Part shown: piece by piece, positions 34,919 through 43,575 of the stretch
Position numbering within the stretch: position 1 is the stretch's first letter
Layout of the letters: each line of letters starts with the position of its first letter
Assembly (NCBI GenBank): GCA_030595125.1
Contig: JAUVDV010000008.1
Coordinates: 1 to 64,000 of the forward strand
Reading direction: 5' to 3'
Length of the DNA: 64,000 nt
From: Deltaproteobacteria bacterium
Lineage (GTDB): Bacteria; Myxococcota_A; Polyangia; JAAYKL01
The notes under the pieces: generated by a model
What the model saw: only the letters and a program-made list of their open reading frames with translations
Told to the model about the DNA's origin: nothing
Databases searched by the model: none
Translations under genes and position numbers: made by a program

Positions 34919-35965
34919 CTAGTTGGGCCGCAGCTTGCCGCGGTATCTTGCGTACATTGCGTAATCCACTGATTTTGTGCGCCGCAGGTAGCGCTCAATG
35001 GGAACGCCCCTCTTGCGAGCCTCAATAATATTGTCGGTGACCTCGTAGGAGAAAGCATCAGACCCGGCCCCGGATCCGTACGATGCGAGCAGGATCCGAT
35101 CTCCGGGAGAAGCAATATCCAGCGCCTTCGCAAAGCCGAGCATCGCGGCGCCGGAATAAGTGTTACCCACCATGTTGGTCAGGACGAAGGGTTCTACACG
35201 ATCGCGGGCGAACCCGAGCTCCGCCGCCACACGCAGTGGAAACTGAGAGTTGGGCTGGTGGAAAACTGCGAATGTGAAGTCTCCGGGACCCGCGCCGATA
35301 TCTTCCATTAACTGCGTTACCGATGAGCGAATGTGGTGAAAGTACGCGGGTTCACCGGTGAACCGCTGGCCATGGTTCGGATATTCTTGCCCCTCCCTGC
35401 GGAAGAAGTCAGTTGTGTTGGTGACGTATGACGTGGACGCCTGCAATACCGCCACGCTCTCCTGTCCCGGTCCGAGGATGAAGGCAGCGCCCCCGGCGCC
35501 GGTGGTGTATTCGAGCACATCCCCTGGCTTCGCCTGTGCCGTATCGGCGCCGCCGCACATGGCGTATCGGGCCATTTCACTCCCCACCATGCCGATGGCC
35601 GCCTGCATGGCTTCTGTCCCCGGTTTGCAGGCGAACTCCCAGTCCGCCGCGTTCGCGTGGGGCAGCGCGCCGATGGCGTCGGCCACGATGGTGGAGGTGG
35701 GCTTTACCGCGTAGGGTTTCGATTCCGTTCCGAACCACACGGCTCGCAGCTCATTCGGATCAATGGAGGCCATGTCCATGGCGTTGCGGGCAGCCTGGAT
35801 GGCGATTGTGGTGGTGTCCTCGTCCGGTCCGGGAACCGCCTTGAAGGATTGGCCCTCCTTCCTGCCGGATCCCCTCCACACTCGATCTACCTCGGCAGCG
35901 TCAATTCTGTATCGGGGAATATATCCGCCGTAACCGATCACGCCGACAGCCCTCGTGGGCTTCAT
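34919..35965 (-). CDS. hydroxymethylglutaryl-CoA synthase, archaeal type
   Basis: This 348-residue thiolase-superfamily enzyme is of the short archaeal HMGCS class. It starts 'VGVIGYGGYIPRYRI'. The catalytic residues are present: E81 in 'FGTESKPYAVKPT', C113 in 'WEFACKPGTEAMQ' and H236 in 'VFHQPNSQFP'. It condenses acetyl-CoA with acetoacetyl-CoA to HMG-CoA, the first committed step of the mevalonate route. GGGAGG is well placed. It is the promoter-proximal gene of the five-gene operon. HMG-CoA reductase is not in the window. Confidence 0.93.
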   Translation of the reverse strand: MKPTRAVGVIGYGGYIPRYRIDAAEVDRVWRGSGRKEGQSFKAVPGPDEDTTTIAIQAARNAMDMASIDPNELRAVWFGTESKPYAVKPTSTIVADAIGALPHANAADWEFACKPGTEAMQAAIGMVGSEMARYAMCGGADTAQAKPGDVLEYTTGAGGAAFILGPGQESVAVLQASTSYVTNTTDFFRREGQEYPNHGQRFTGEPAYFHHIRSSVTQLMEDIGAGPGDFTFAVFHQPNSQFPLRVAAELGFARDRVEPFVLTNMVGNTYSGAAMLGFAKALDIASPGDRILLASYGSGAGSDAFSYEVTDNIIEARKRGVPIERYLRRTKSVDYAMYARYRGKLRPN

Positions 35966-36231
35966 GAGATACCTCCCACCGAAACACCGGGAAAAAGAAA
36001 AGTGTCTTCACAGTAACTAAACAACGTTAACCAAATACAAATATAATCCATAAATGGCAAGGCGTCCACCATTTCTTTCGCCAGGTTTCAAGCAATGATG
36101 AATACAATTCAGTTTTTTCTGAAACCAAACCAGTTGACGCGGTTTCCAACATCTTCCCCTTCCCCTTGCAGGGGAAGGCCGGGATGGGGTTAACGAAAAA
36201 CAATGGTTTTCGATTCCCGATGGACACTTTT
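35966..36231. other. intergenic region between the mevalonate operon and a small acidic gene
   Basis: No gene is supported. The minus-strand frames of 77 and 92 codons overlap a dispersed repeat and lack starts. It contains palindromic repeat copy B at 36150-36193. The promoter of the mevalonate operon should lie here on the minus strand, but I cannot pick convincing boxes. Confidence 0.5.
36150..36193 (-). repeat. dispersed palindromic repeat, copy B
   Basis: It has the same AACCCCATCCCGG plus CCTTCCCCT/AGGGGAAGG core as copies A, C and D, here with TGCA in the loop. The distal GGCCGGCTTTTA end is not conserved in this copy. Confidence 0.75.
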
Positions 36232-36260
36232 TTGACACATGAACGCACATGTCCTACATT
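36232..36260 (+). promoter_or_regulatory. strong predicted sigma70 promoter of the 55-codon gene
   Basis: -35 TTGACA (36232-36237), 17-bp spacer, -10 TACATT (36255-36260). The predicted transcript starts about 65-70 nt before the ATG at 36335. Confidence 0.72.
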
Positions 36261-36334
36261 GTGGGTGAAGGTAAGATATTTCACGGAATGAACTGCAACT
36301 GGCAAAAATCTAAAGTGGAACTAAAGAGGGCAAA

Positions 36335-36502
36335 ATGAAATCGGAAGCAACCTACCGCACATGGAAAGAATTTGAGGAGATGGAACGTCGCAGAGTCGGA
36401 ACGTTCCAGCTATGCGTGGATGATCTGGCAAGGGATCTCTATGTCGACACTTATAAAGATGATGATGAAGACGAAGTTTCAGAGTTGAACTTCGACGAAT
36501 AG
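36335..36502 (+). CDS. small acidic protein, stand-alone gene
   Basis: This is a 55-residue open frame starting MKSEATYRTWKEFEEMERRR and ending in a very acidic tail ('YKDDDEDEVSELNFDE'). AAGAGGG lies 4 nt before the ATG, a consensus-like promoter lies upstream, and a textbook terminator lies 55 bp after the stop, so it looks like a well-expressed monocistronic gene. I do not recognise the family. The amphipathic, charged sequence would suit a small protein-binding or regulatory factor, which is only a guess. Confidence 0.65.
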   Translation: MKSEATYRTWKEFEEMERRRVGTFQLCVDDLARDLYVDTYKDDDEDEVSELNFDE

Positions 36503-36556
36503 ATAAAGCTTATTCAATATCTTTTGGGTCCCAAATCCCTCCCGGGACCAAGCCAC

Positions 36557-36600
36557 GCCCCGATCCGGACCGCCTCTCCGGATCGGGGCTTTTTATTTTT
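36557..36600 (+). terminator. Rho-independent terminator
   Basis: A perfect 12-bp stem GCCCCGATCCGG / CCGGATCGGGGC (36557-36568 and 36578-36589) with a 9-nt loop is followed by TTTTTATTTTT. It ends the small acidic gene's transcript before the rpsB operon. Confidence 0.92.
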
Positions 36601-36870
36601 ACGCGAACCCTTGGTTCCCATTTCAGAAATGGAAACTGGTTGTTTTTTGCAAATCCTTGAGTGCTTGCCTGCCTGACGCGGTCGTGTTACACGACTCGGC
36701 CCCGGTGATGTTGCCGGGAGAATACTCACGCCCCGTCCGCGATTTGTTTCGCGGCCGTGCTCGAGGGTGTCCGTCAACGCAAAAAATGCAACGGCGGATT
36801 GAGCGCGGGTAAAGGGGCGGTGGTGGGCGCGTGGACAAAGGTTCCGAGCCCTTTCAACCCGGAGGAAAAA
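36601..36870 (+). promoter_or_regulatory. rpsB operon promoter and leader region
   Basis: This 270-bp non-coding stretch lies between the terminator and rpsB. A possible promoter is TTGCCT (36665-36670), 16-bp spacer, TTACAC (36687-36692); the match is modest. A short hairpin GTCGTG-TTA-CACGAC lies at 36681-36695. A leader of roughly 170 nt would remain, enough for S2-type autoregulation as known for rpsB in other bacteria, but I cannot draw the conserved structure. Confidence 0.4.
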
Positions 36871-37779
36871 ATGACCGATACCCCCAAGGCCGACAAGGCC
36901 GTAACCACCAATCCAGCTGAAACCGCTCCCGAGGTTGCCGCCGCGCCGGTTGCCGAGTCGACCGGAAAGAAAAAGGACATTGTGTCCTTGCGAGAGCTCC
37001 TCGAGTCCGGCGTTCATCTGGGCCACCATGCCAAGCGCTGGAACCCCAAGATGCAGCGGTACATCTTCGGAATTCGCAACGGCATTCACATCGTGGATCT
37101 GCGCCTCACGCAGCAGTTATTCAACCAGGCTTATGAGTCAGTGGTGAACCTCGTCGGAAAGGGCGGACAAGTCCTTTTCGTGGGCACCAAGCGTCAGGCG
37201 ATGGAGGTATTGGCCGAGGAGGCCGAGCGCGCAGGGATGCATTCGGTCACCAACCGATGGCTTGGCGGCACACTTACCAACTTCCGCACCATCAAGAATA
37301 CCATCGAGCGGATGCGCGCCATCGAGGTCATGCGCACGGACGGCACGTTCGAGGCCCTGGTCAAGAAGGAGCGCCTCAAGCTCGACAAGGAGCACGCCAA
37401 GCTCATCAAGTTCGTGGGTGGGATCAAGGATATGGAACAGCTGCCCTCCGCCGTTTTTGTGGTGGATCCAAATAAGGAGTCCATCGCCGTAGCCGAGGCA
37501 AAGAAGCTGGGCATCACGCTCATCGCCCTGACCGACACCAACTGTGACCCGGACGGGATCGATATCCCTATCCCCGGCAACGACGACGCCATCCGCGCCA
37601 TCAAGCTCGTGACCTCCAAGATGGCGGACGCGTGCCTCGAGGGTGTCAAACGGCGGCGTGAGTTCTCCAAGGGCGGCGGGGCTGCGGTCAGCCAGGCGAG
37701 CAGCGGGCCGAAGGTCGAAGTGGCACGCAGGCCCAGGTCCGGCGGGGATCGCAAACCCAGGGCGGATTCAAAGAAATAG
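36871..37779 (+). CDS. rpsB: 30S ribosomal protein S2
   Basis: About 302 residues, with the S2 core '[38 protein letters not shown]', 'FVGTKRQA', '[15 protein letters not shown]' and '[26 protein letters not shown]'. An Ala/Pro/Thr-rich N-terminal extension of about 35 residues and a basic C-terminal tail make it longer than the usual 230-260. The start at 36871 has GGAGG 6 nt upstream; the longer frame does not. It leads the conserved rpsB-tsf-pyrH cluster. Confidence 0.97.
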   Translation: MTDTPKADKAVTTNPAETAPEVAAAPVAESTGKKKDIVSLRELLESGVHLGHHAKRWNPKMQRYIFGIRNGIHIVDLRLTQQLFNQAYESVVNLVGKGGQVLFVGTKRQAMEVLAEEAERAGMHSVTNRWLGGTLTNFRTIKNTIERMRAIEVMRTDGTFEALVKKERLKLDKEHAKLIKFVGGIKDMEQLPSAVFVVDPNKESIAVAEAKKLGITLIALTDTNCDPDGIDIPIPGNDDAIRAIKLVTSKMADACLEGVKRRREFSKGGGAAVSQASSGPKVEVARRPRSGGDRKPRADSKK

Positions 37780-37804
37780 ACTGTTCGAGAAAGGAACATG
37801 AGCC

Positions 37805-38461
37805 ATGGCGAAGATCAGCATGGAATTAATCAAGGAATTGCGCGAGCGCACCGGCGCCGGCGTAGTTGACTGCAAGAACGTATTGGCCGATGTCGAGGGC
37901 GATATGGAAAAGGCCGTTGAGGAGATGCAGAAGCGAGGCATCGCAAAGGCGGCAAAGAAGACGGGACGAATCGCAGCCGAGGGCAAGATAGGAACCTACA
38001 TTCACGACGGTGGGCGAATTGTCACAATTGTCGAAGTCAATTGTGAAACCGACTTCGTGGCGCGCGGCGAAGAGTTCGTACAGCTTTGCGAGGACGTGGC
38101 GATGCACGTGGCGGCCATGAACCCGTCCTATGTGAGTCAGGAGGAGATTTCCGCGGCGGACCTGGCCAAACAAGAGGAGATCTTCACCGCTCAGGTGATC
38201 ACCGAGGGCAAGCCCGAGAAGATCGTTCCCAAGATCGTTCAGGGCAAGCTCGCCAAGTGGAAGAAGGAGAACTGTCTCCTGGATCAGATTTTCGTCAAGG
38301 ACTCGGAGATCACCGTGGGGCAACTCGGCACCAACTTGACCGCCTCCACCGGAGAAAAGATCACCATCCGCCGTTTTGTCCGGTACGAGGTGGGTGAGGG
38401 TATGAAAAAGCGCGAACACGATATAGCCGCCGAGGTGGCCGAACTCGCCGGTACCAACTGA
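37805..38461 (+). CDS. tsf: elongation factor Ts
   Basis: The 218-residue EF-Ts has the UBA-like N-terminal domain 'IKELRERTGAGVVDCKNVL', the EF-Tu-contacting 'CETDFVARGEEF' motif, and the single-core C-terminal part with 'FVRYEVGEGMKK'. It is the short form (about 200-220 residues) found in many phyla, rather than the 280-residue E. coli form. It recycles EF-Tu-GDP. It sits 25 bp after rpsB. Confidence 0.96.
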   Translation: MAKISMELIKELRERTGAGVVDCKNVLADVEGDMEKAVEEMQKRGIAKAAKKTGRIAAEGKIGTYIHDGGRIVTIVEVNCETDFVARGEEFVQLCEDVAMHVAAMNPSYVSQEEISAADLAKQEEIFTAQVITEGKPEKIVPKIVQGKLAKWKKENCLLDQIFVKDSEITVGQLGTNLTASTGEKITIRRFVRYEVGEGMKKREHDIAAEVAELAGTN

Positions 38462-38469
38462 CAGATCCG

Positions 38470-39180
38470 ATGTCTGCAATACCACGCGTGATTCTCAAGC
38501 TGTCCGGGGAGGTCCTCGCGGGATCCGGCGGCACGGGCCTTGATCCAGAGGTTCTCGACACGGTTGCGGCACAAATTGCAAGGGCGCTCGATGACGGAGC
38601 CCGGGCGGGCGCGGTTCTGGGAGGTGGAAACATCTTTCGCGGGATCAAGGCGGCCGCCGGGGGTATGGATCGGGTAACCGCCGACGAGATTGGCATGCTG
38701 GCCACAGTCATCAACGGGCTGGCTCTGCGAGACGCGGTCAGGAGAGCGGGCAGCTCGGCCGGGTTGTTCACCGCGCGACCAATGGGCCCCATCGGGCAGC
38801 TCTACACACGGGATGGGGCGCTGGAGATCATTAACTCCGGGGGACTGGCCATCTTTTGCGGGGGCACCGGCAACCCGTTCTTTTCAACGGATTCCGGCGC
38901 CGCGCTGCGTTGCGCTGAGCTCGGTTGCGATCTCCTGCTCAAGGGCACCAAGGTCGACGGGGTCTACGACAAGGATCCGGTGAAACACGCGGACGCATCC
39001 AGGTTCGACACGCTCACCATAGACGACATGGTGGAACGCAAACTGGGTGTGATGGACCTGACCGCTGCTACCCTGTGCCGTGAGAACAACGTGGACATTC
39101 TCGTTTACAAGATGACCGAGCCCGACGCCATCTACAACGCCGCCCTCGGCAAGTCCCGGGGCACCCGCGTGACAGCCTGA
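38470..39180 (+). CDS. pyrH: UMP kinase
   Basis: This 236-residue amino-acid-kinase-family UMP kinase shows 'VILKLSGEVLAG', 'LGGGNIFRG', 'ADEIGMLATVINGLAL', 'GGTGNPFFSTDSGAALRCAE' and 'GTKVDGVYDKDP'. It phosphorylates UMP to UDP. It starts 8 nt after tsf. In most bacteria frr follows pyrH; here an unrelated convergent lipoprotein gene comes next, so frr must be elsewhere. Confidence 0.96.
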   Translation: MSAIPRVILKLSGEVLAGSGGTGLDPEVLDTVAAQIARALDDGARAGAVLGGGNIFRGIKAAAGGMDRVTADEIGMLATVINGLALRDAVRRAGSSAGLFTARPMGPIGQLYTRDGALEIINSGGLAIFCGGTGNPFFSTDSGAALRCAELGCDLLLKGTKVDGVYDKDPVKHADASRFDTLTIDDMVERKLGVMDLTAATLCRENNVDILVYKMTEPDAIYNAALGKSRGTRVTA

Positions 39181-39198
39181 GCTTTCTGCGCAGCAGAG

Positions 39199-40302
39199 CT
39201 ACTCAATGATTTCGGTGGGACATCCCCAGGTTGCCTTGATGTTGTTAACGCTGCCGTCCTGGAGCTGATCGCAGGCGTCCGGACAGAACTCCACCTGGGT
39301 GTGCGCGGCATCGACCCAGGTCCAGCCCGATCCCACGGCGCAGTCCTCATCGTAGTACACGATTACCCCATCGAAATAGAAGTTGACGTCGTCGGGGTTG
39401 GCAGACGCGTCCGGGGTGCCGATGTTGTAGATGCAGGTGATCACCTGGGAGGCGATCTCGTTGAGGGCGCCCTCGAGGGTCGTCTGGTTGTTTGCCGGGA
39501 TGAACTGGTCGTACGGCGCCGGGAGCCCGCCGTTGGATGCGATGGCGTTGAGCTGATCGGCGTCCACGCCCGAGCCGAAGCCGATCACGAAGACGCCGAT
39601 GCCCGCGGCGACGAGATCCTGGGTGAGCAGTTCGAGCTCGTTCTCGGTGGTCACGCACTCTGGGTGGGCGAAGGGGTTCAAGGTCGTGCAGCAGTCCTCG
39701 CCGCAAAGGCCCTGACCGTCCGATACCACCAGCATGTAGCTGGCCGCCGCAGTGTCCTGGAAAAGAGGTGAATAGCCTGTATCCAGGAAATTGGCCATGC
39801 CGCAATACAGCGGCGTCGATGCTCCGTCCGGGGTGTTGCTGTTGATGTACGAGGAAATGGCGGCCTCGTTTCCCGGGGCCGTGTCGATCTGAACCGGCTC
39901 GTCCACGTGGCAACCCTGGAATGACGTGGAGCTGCCGTCCGGGAAGATGTCCCACCCGAATTCGATCTGCGTCGCGGTCCAGTTGGTGAGCATGGTGTTC
40001 AGCGCCGGAACCGCATGGGACCAGTTGGTCGGATCTGCCACGGTTGGGTCCGCCATGGAATAGGACATGTCCTGGAGGATCATGAGACGCACCGGCGCCA
40101 GCTCGATGGAAAAATCCGTCTCGTCACAGATGGCGTCACCGGTATCCGAGTCGGAGTCAGTGTCGGAGTCGGTGTCGGCATCAGTATCGGAGTCGGTGTC
40201 CGTGTCCGTATCTGTGTCACTGCCGCGATCGGCGTCACTGGACGATTCGCATCCGAGGGACGCGACGAAAATGAGAACAATCAGTATTAGAGCGCTTTTC
40301 AT
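39199..40302 (-). CDS. VWA-like lipoprotein with Asp-Thr/Ser stalk
   Basis: This 367-residue lipoprotein has the lipobox 'ASLGC' (Cys18), a 30-residue Asp-Thr/Asp-Ser stalk (encoded at about 40139-40222), and a VWA-like domain with MIDAS 'ILQDMSYSM', 'GASTPLYCGM' and 'LVVSDGQGLC'. Many Cys in the C-terminal half suggest disulfides. It is not closely similar to the YfbK-like pair but shares the stalk design. GGGAGG precedes the ATG. It is convergent with pyrH, with an 18-bp gap. Confidence 0.8.
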   Translation of the reverse strand: MKSALILIVLIFVASLGCESSSDADRGSDTDTDTDTDSDTDADTDSDTDSDSDTGDAICDETDFSIELAPVRLMILQDMSYSMADPTVADPTNWSHAVPALNTMLTNWTATQIEFGWDIFPDGSSTSFQGCHVDEPVQIDTAPGNEAAISSYINSNTPDGASTPLYCGMANFLDTGYSPLFQDTAAASYMLVVSDGQGLCGEDCCTTLNPFAHPECVTTENELELLTQDLVAAGIGVFVIGFGSGVDADQLNAIASNGGLPAPYDQFIPANNQTTLEGALNEIASQVITCIYNIGTPDASANPDDVNFYFDGVIVYYDEDCAVGSGWTWVDAAHTQVEFCPDACDQLQDGSVNNIKATWGCPTEIIE

Positions 40303-40317
40303 GACAAACCTCCCTTA

Positions 40318-41907
40318 TTAACCGGTATAGAAGGCGATGGTGAAGACCGTCCCCTTGCCGACCTCGCTTTCCACGGTGATCTCGCTTTCGTGGTTGCGCA
40401 ATATATTTCGTACGATCGAAAGGCCCAGGCCGGTTCCATCGCCATGATCCTTGGTCGTAAAGAACGGCTCGAAGACCTGCGATAAATCTTCTTTGGGGAT
40501 GCCCTTTCCCGTATCCGCAAACCGGACCTCGATTCGATCGTCGCCCAGGGGCCGCGCCGAGATGGCGATAGTGCCGCCCTGTGGAGGGAGCGCGTGGCAC
40601 GAGTTGGTGAGCAGGTTGACGAAGACCTGCTCCAGCTGCCCGTGGATTCCATAAATCGGTTCGAGATTTTCATCGACATCGAGAGACACGATGGCGTTGT
40701 GCTGGCCTACGAGATGTTCGCAAAACGAGAGGGCGCGCTCCATGAGCTCACCGATCCTGATGAGCGTCGGCTCCTCGCCCGACGGCCTGGCGTAGGTCAC
40801 GAGGTCCTTGGTGAACAACTGGATCCGTTCCGCGGCCTCGATAATTCGTTCCAGCTTCGACATGTCGCCCTCGTCGATGGAACCTGCGAGTTTTCTCGAC
40901 AGATAGTTTGCGTAGACCGTGACCGAGGTGAGCGGGTTGTTCAGCTCGTGGGCCACACCGGCGGCCACCTGTCCGAGGGTGGCGAGCTTCTCCGTGTGGA
41001 TGACCTGTTTCTGGAGGTTGCGGATCTCCGTAAGATCCTGGCCGGTGAAGATCACTCCCTCCACCTCGCCGAATGAGGACACGATGGAAGCGGTGTTGAA
41101 AGAGATGTGAGCCATCGATTTTCCGCCTGTCTTCGGGATCTTCACCTCGATGTTTGTGGCGGACTCGCCCCGGAGGGCGTTGATGACCATGGGGAGCAAG
41201 CGCGCGTGATCCGATTCCGGGATGAGTGACATCAAGTCCTCGCCGAGAATATCGTTTCGATTGAAGCCGGTCTGATTTTCCATGGCCTGATTGAAAACGG
41301 TTATCGTGCCGTTCTTGTCGCACACCAGCATGGGCGCGTTGGCCCGATCCAATAACTTCTCGAGGTAGTTCTTCAGGAAAACAGTTTCCGAGATCAGCTT
41401 GGTGTTCCTGATCGCGGCGCCCAGCTGATGGGCCAGGGGGAGGACCACCCTGCGATCCGCGTCCATGGACACCGGCATGGATTCCTCCGGGTACTCGAAA
41501 TTGAGCATTCCGTAGAACTTCTTTCGATCGCAAAGCGCCACTTCGAACCCGCTTGTGCCATCCACGAAGATGGGCTTGTACTCCTCGACCTTTTCCAGCT
41601 TCGCATTGGAGATCAGATACTCGACCTCGGCTTTCGATAGCTTGAGGCCCTCGAAGGCGGCTGCGGTAATGCGAAACCGATCCCGCCCGTTGTCGGTCAG
41701 GCGCCCGTTTGCGTAGACCAGTTGCAGGCTGGAGGCCTTCGCGTCTATCAGCCTGATGGCGAAGCGACGTTCGGGAAGGAGCTCCTCGAAGATATCGGAG
41801 AATATCTTGACCAGCTCATCTTCCCGGAGCGTGAGGTTCAGCTCATGTGACAGGGTGATCAGAGCATCGAGAAATTTGGCGTCGCTGGGTAACCCGTCTG
41901 GGCTCAT
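40318..41907 (-). CDS. sensor histidine kinase (GAF-like, PAS, HisKA, HATPase)
   Basis: This 529-residue cytoplasmic histidine kinase has an N-terminal GAF-like region to about 170 and a PAS domain at about 185-300 ('NGTITVFNQAMENQTGF'). The HisKA phospho-acceptor is in 'VAAGVAHELNNPLTSV'. A complete HATPase has N-box 'VNLLTNSCHAL', G1 'FADTGKGIP', F-box 'FEPFFTT' and G2 'GTGLGLSIV'. Its ATG overlaps the stop of the upstream sensor gene, so the two are made together. No membrane segment and no response regulator gene adjoins it. Confidence 0.92.
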   Translation of the reverse strand: MSPDGLPSDAKFLDALITLSHELNLTLREDELVKIFSDIFEELLPERRFAIRLIDAKASSLQLVYANGRLTDNGRDRFRITAAAFEGLKLSKAEVEYLISNAKLEKVEEYKPIFVDGTSGFEVALCDRKKFYGMLNFEYPEESMPVSMDADRRVVLPLAHQLGAAIRNTKLISETVFLKNYLEKLLDRANAPMLVCDKNGTITVFNQAMENQTGFNRNDILGEDLMSLIPESDHARLLPMVINALRGESATNIEVKIPKTGGKSMAHISFNTASIVSSFGEVEGVIFTGQDLTEIRNLQKQVIHTEKLATLGQVAAGVAHELNNPLTSVTVYANYLSRKLAGSIDEGDMSKLERIIEAAERIQLFTKDLVTYARPSGEEPTLIRIGELMERALSFCEHLVGQHNAIVSLDVDENLEPIYGIHGQLEQVFVNLLTNSCHALPPQGGTIAISARPLGDDRIEVRFADTGKGIPKEDLSQVFEPFFTTKDHGDGTGLGLSIVRNILRNHESEITVESEVGKGTVFTIAFYTG

Positions 41908-43538
41908 TGATCGTTCTCCGTGCCGGATTCGCCGTCATCTGATACCGCGTTCAGATCGATGATTCGGGCCTTTCCGACGTACGTTTTTGTAGTGTATTCG
42001 GTCAGCTTTGAAAGCCTGCGGATGATCGAGGCCATGCGTTCGGATTCTTTTTCTATGGTTTCGACCAGCCGCAAAGGGCTGTCCTTGATGTTCGTCATCA
42101 GTCGGCGAAGCATGGTGGTACTGGCCATCACCGAGGTCAACGGCTGGTTCAGCTCGTGGGCAGCCCCTCCCGCTACCTCCATCATGGCCGATTTTTTCTC
42201 ATGTTCGATGATGCGTGCCTGAGCGTCGATCAGCCGGCGTGCGGTGATGCGTTCTTCGGTGACGTCCCGCATGGTGAGGAGGGTCATACCGTCCTCTCCG
42301 AGGCCGCCTGCGGAGATCGCTATTATCAGCTCGCTTTCTTCGGCGCCGAAGGTGAAGTCCACTGCCCGGCTTTGCTGATCGGGATTCAGTGTCAGGGCCT
42401 CGAGTTGTCGGCGCTCGCCGGGGGTGACCATCTCGGAGAAGAGATATCCCCGGATGGAGGATTCGGGCATGCCCAACATGGCGACCCCTTTGGGGTTGGC
42501 GAAGAGCACAACGCCGGTATCGCTGAGGACGATCATCCCGTCCACGGATCCGCGAAAGAACCCCTCGTAGGGCGCAAGAGCGCGCAACTGGGATTCGGCC
42601 TGGTTCTGAACCTGCACGACCTCCTGGGTCTTGGCCCTCAGAGATTCAAGTATCTCGTTGTTGCGCAAGGCGATGGCCGTTGCGTTTGCGACGGTTTGAC
42701 AGAAGACGAGCTCCCGATCCTGAAACGAGCTGCGTATCTTGGCAAACCTCAGGAAGATCACGCCTATGACATCCTCGTTTCGGACGATGGGGAAAAGGGC
42801 TACCGAGGCCACCTCCACCGAGCGAAGGCTGGGCAACACCTCCTCGTGCAGCTTGGAGTCGGTGACGTCCGACACCACGAGGGGCTTTTGCTCCTTGACG
42901 ACCCGCTGGATTTCCGGGTAGCGCCTGAGATCGATCGGGAGGTCCCGCACGAGGGGATCGTCGCTGGATGCGATGACCAGGCCATAGTCGACTTCCGGTC
43001 GCACTAGAACCACGGAGCACCGGGCGACATCCAGCTCGGCGGACAGAAGCCCGGTGATGGCGAAGAGGTTGTCAGATAGCTCTCCGGCGCCGACCAGTCG
43101 CGAGGTTATATCTATCAGTGTGTCGGAATCCTTCACCTTGAGCGCCAGGTCGTGTGTGGTCTCGAGCCTGCGGATCTGGGAGGTGACTCTGATCCTGAAC
43201 CTGTACGGCTTGATCTTTCGGAACACAACGTCGTCGGCGCAGCTGTTCAACAGGGCGGCGGCCAGGTCGTCATCCACATCCGTCACCAGAGCGAGGATGG
43301 CGATACGGGAACCCGAATCCGAACGCCGCAGCTCGTTGCACATGTCGAGGAGGGTCTTCTCCCCGAGCTTGGCGTCCAGGAGAACCAGCCGGGTGATCTC
43401 CTCGCGCATGGACTTCATCGCATTGACGGGATCGTCGGTCCTTTGCATGCGAAGATCAGTGGAATCAAGCGCCGCGTTCACGTCAGCGACAAGCGCGTCG
43501 TCTTTTGTAACAAGAAGTACCTGTGAATCGTCTTGCAT
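41904..43538 (-). CDS. REC-GAF-PAS-HisKA sensor protein without a kinase ATPase domain
   Basis: This 544-residue protein contains an N-terminal receiver-like domain ('VLLVTKDDALV', Asp in 'VLLDAKLGEK', 'FRKIKP'), a GAF domain (about 145-310), a PAS domain (about 325-440) and a HisKA helix pair with the phospho-acceptor motif 'GGAAHELNQPLTSV'. It then ends after about 70 residues with no N, G1, F or G2 boxes. The next gene, which overlaps it by 4 nt, encodes a complete kinase. It may be phosphorylated in trans or form mixed dimers. A TATAAT box sits only about 8 bp before the ATG. Confidence 0.88.
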   Translation of the reverse strand: MQDDSQVLLVTKDDALVADVNAALDSTDLRMQRTDDPVNAMKSMREEITRLVLLDAKLGEKTLLDMCNELRRSDSGSRIAILALVTDVDDDLAAALLNSCADDVVFRKIKPYRFRIRVTSQIRRLETTHDLALKVKDSDTLIDITSRLVGAGELSDNLFAITGLLSAELDVARCSVVLVRPEVDYGLVIASSDDPLVRDLPIDLRRYPEIQRVVKEQKPLVVSDVTDSKLHEEVLPSLRSVEVASVALFPIVRNEDVIGVIFLRFAKIRSSFQDRELVFCQTVANATAIALRNNEILESLRAKTQEVVQVQNQAESQLRALAPYEGFFRGSVDGMIVLSDTGVVLFANPKGVAMLGMPESSIRGYLFSEMVTPGERRQLEALTLNPDQQSRAVDFTFGAEESELIIAISAGGLGEDGMTLLTMRDVTEERITARRLIDAQARIIEHEKKSAMMEVAGGAAHELNQPLTSVMASTTMLRRLMTNIKDSPLRLVETIEKESERMASIIRRLSKLTEYTTKTYVGKARIIDLNAVSDDGESGTENDQ

Positions 43539-43546
43539 GTGAACTC

Positions 43547-43575
43547 ATTATATCCTGCTATTTTTTTTCTAACAA
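43547..43575 (-). promoter_or_regulatory. predicted promoter of the sensor pair (leaderless layout)
   Basis: On the minus strand: -35 TTGTTA (43570-43575), 17-bp spacer, -10 TATAAT (43547-43552). The ATG at 43538 follows 8 bp later, so the transcript would have almost no 5' leader. Confidence 0.55.

Noticed and set aside
36514-37089. 191-codon minus-strand frame over the rpsB leader
   Set aside because: It runs antisense through a perfect plus-strand terminator and the rpsB start, so it is a shadow frame.
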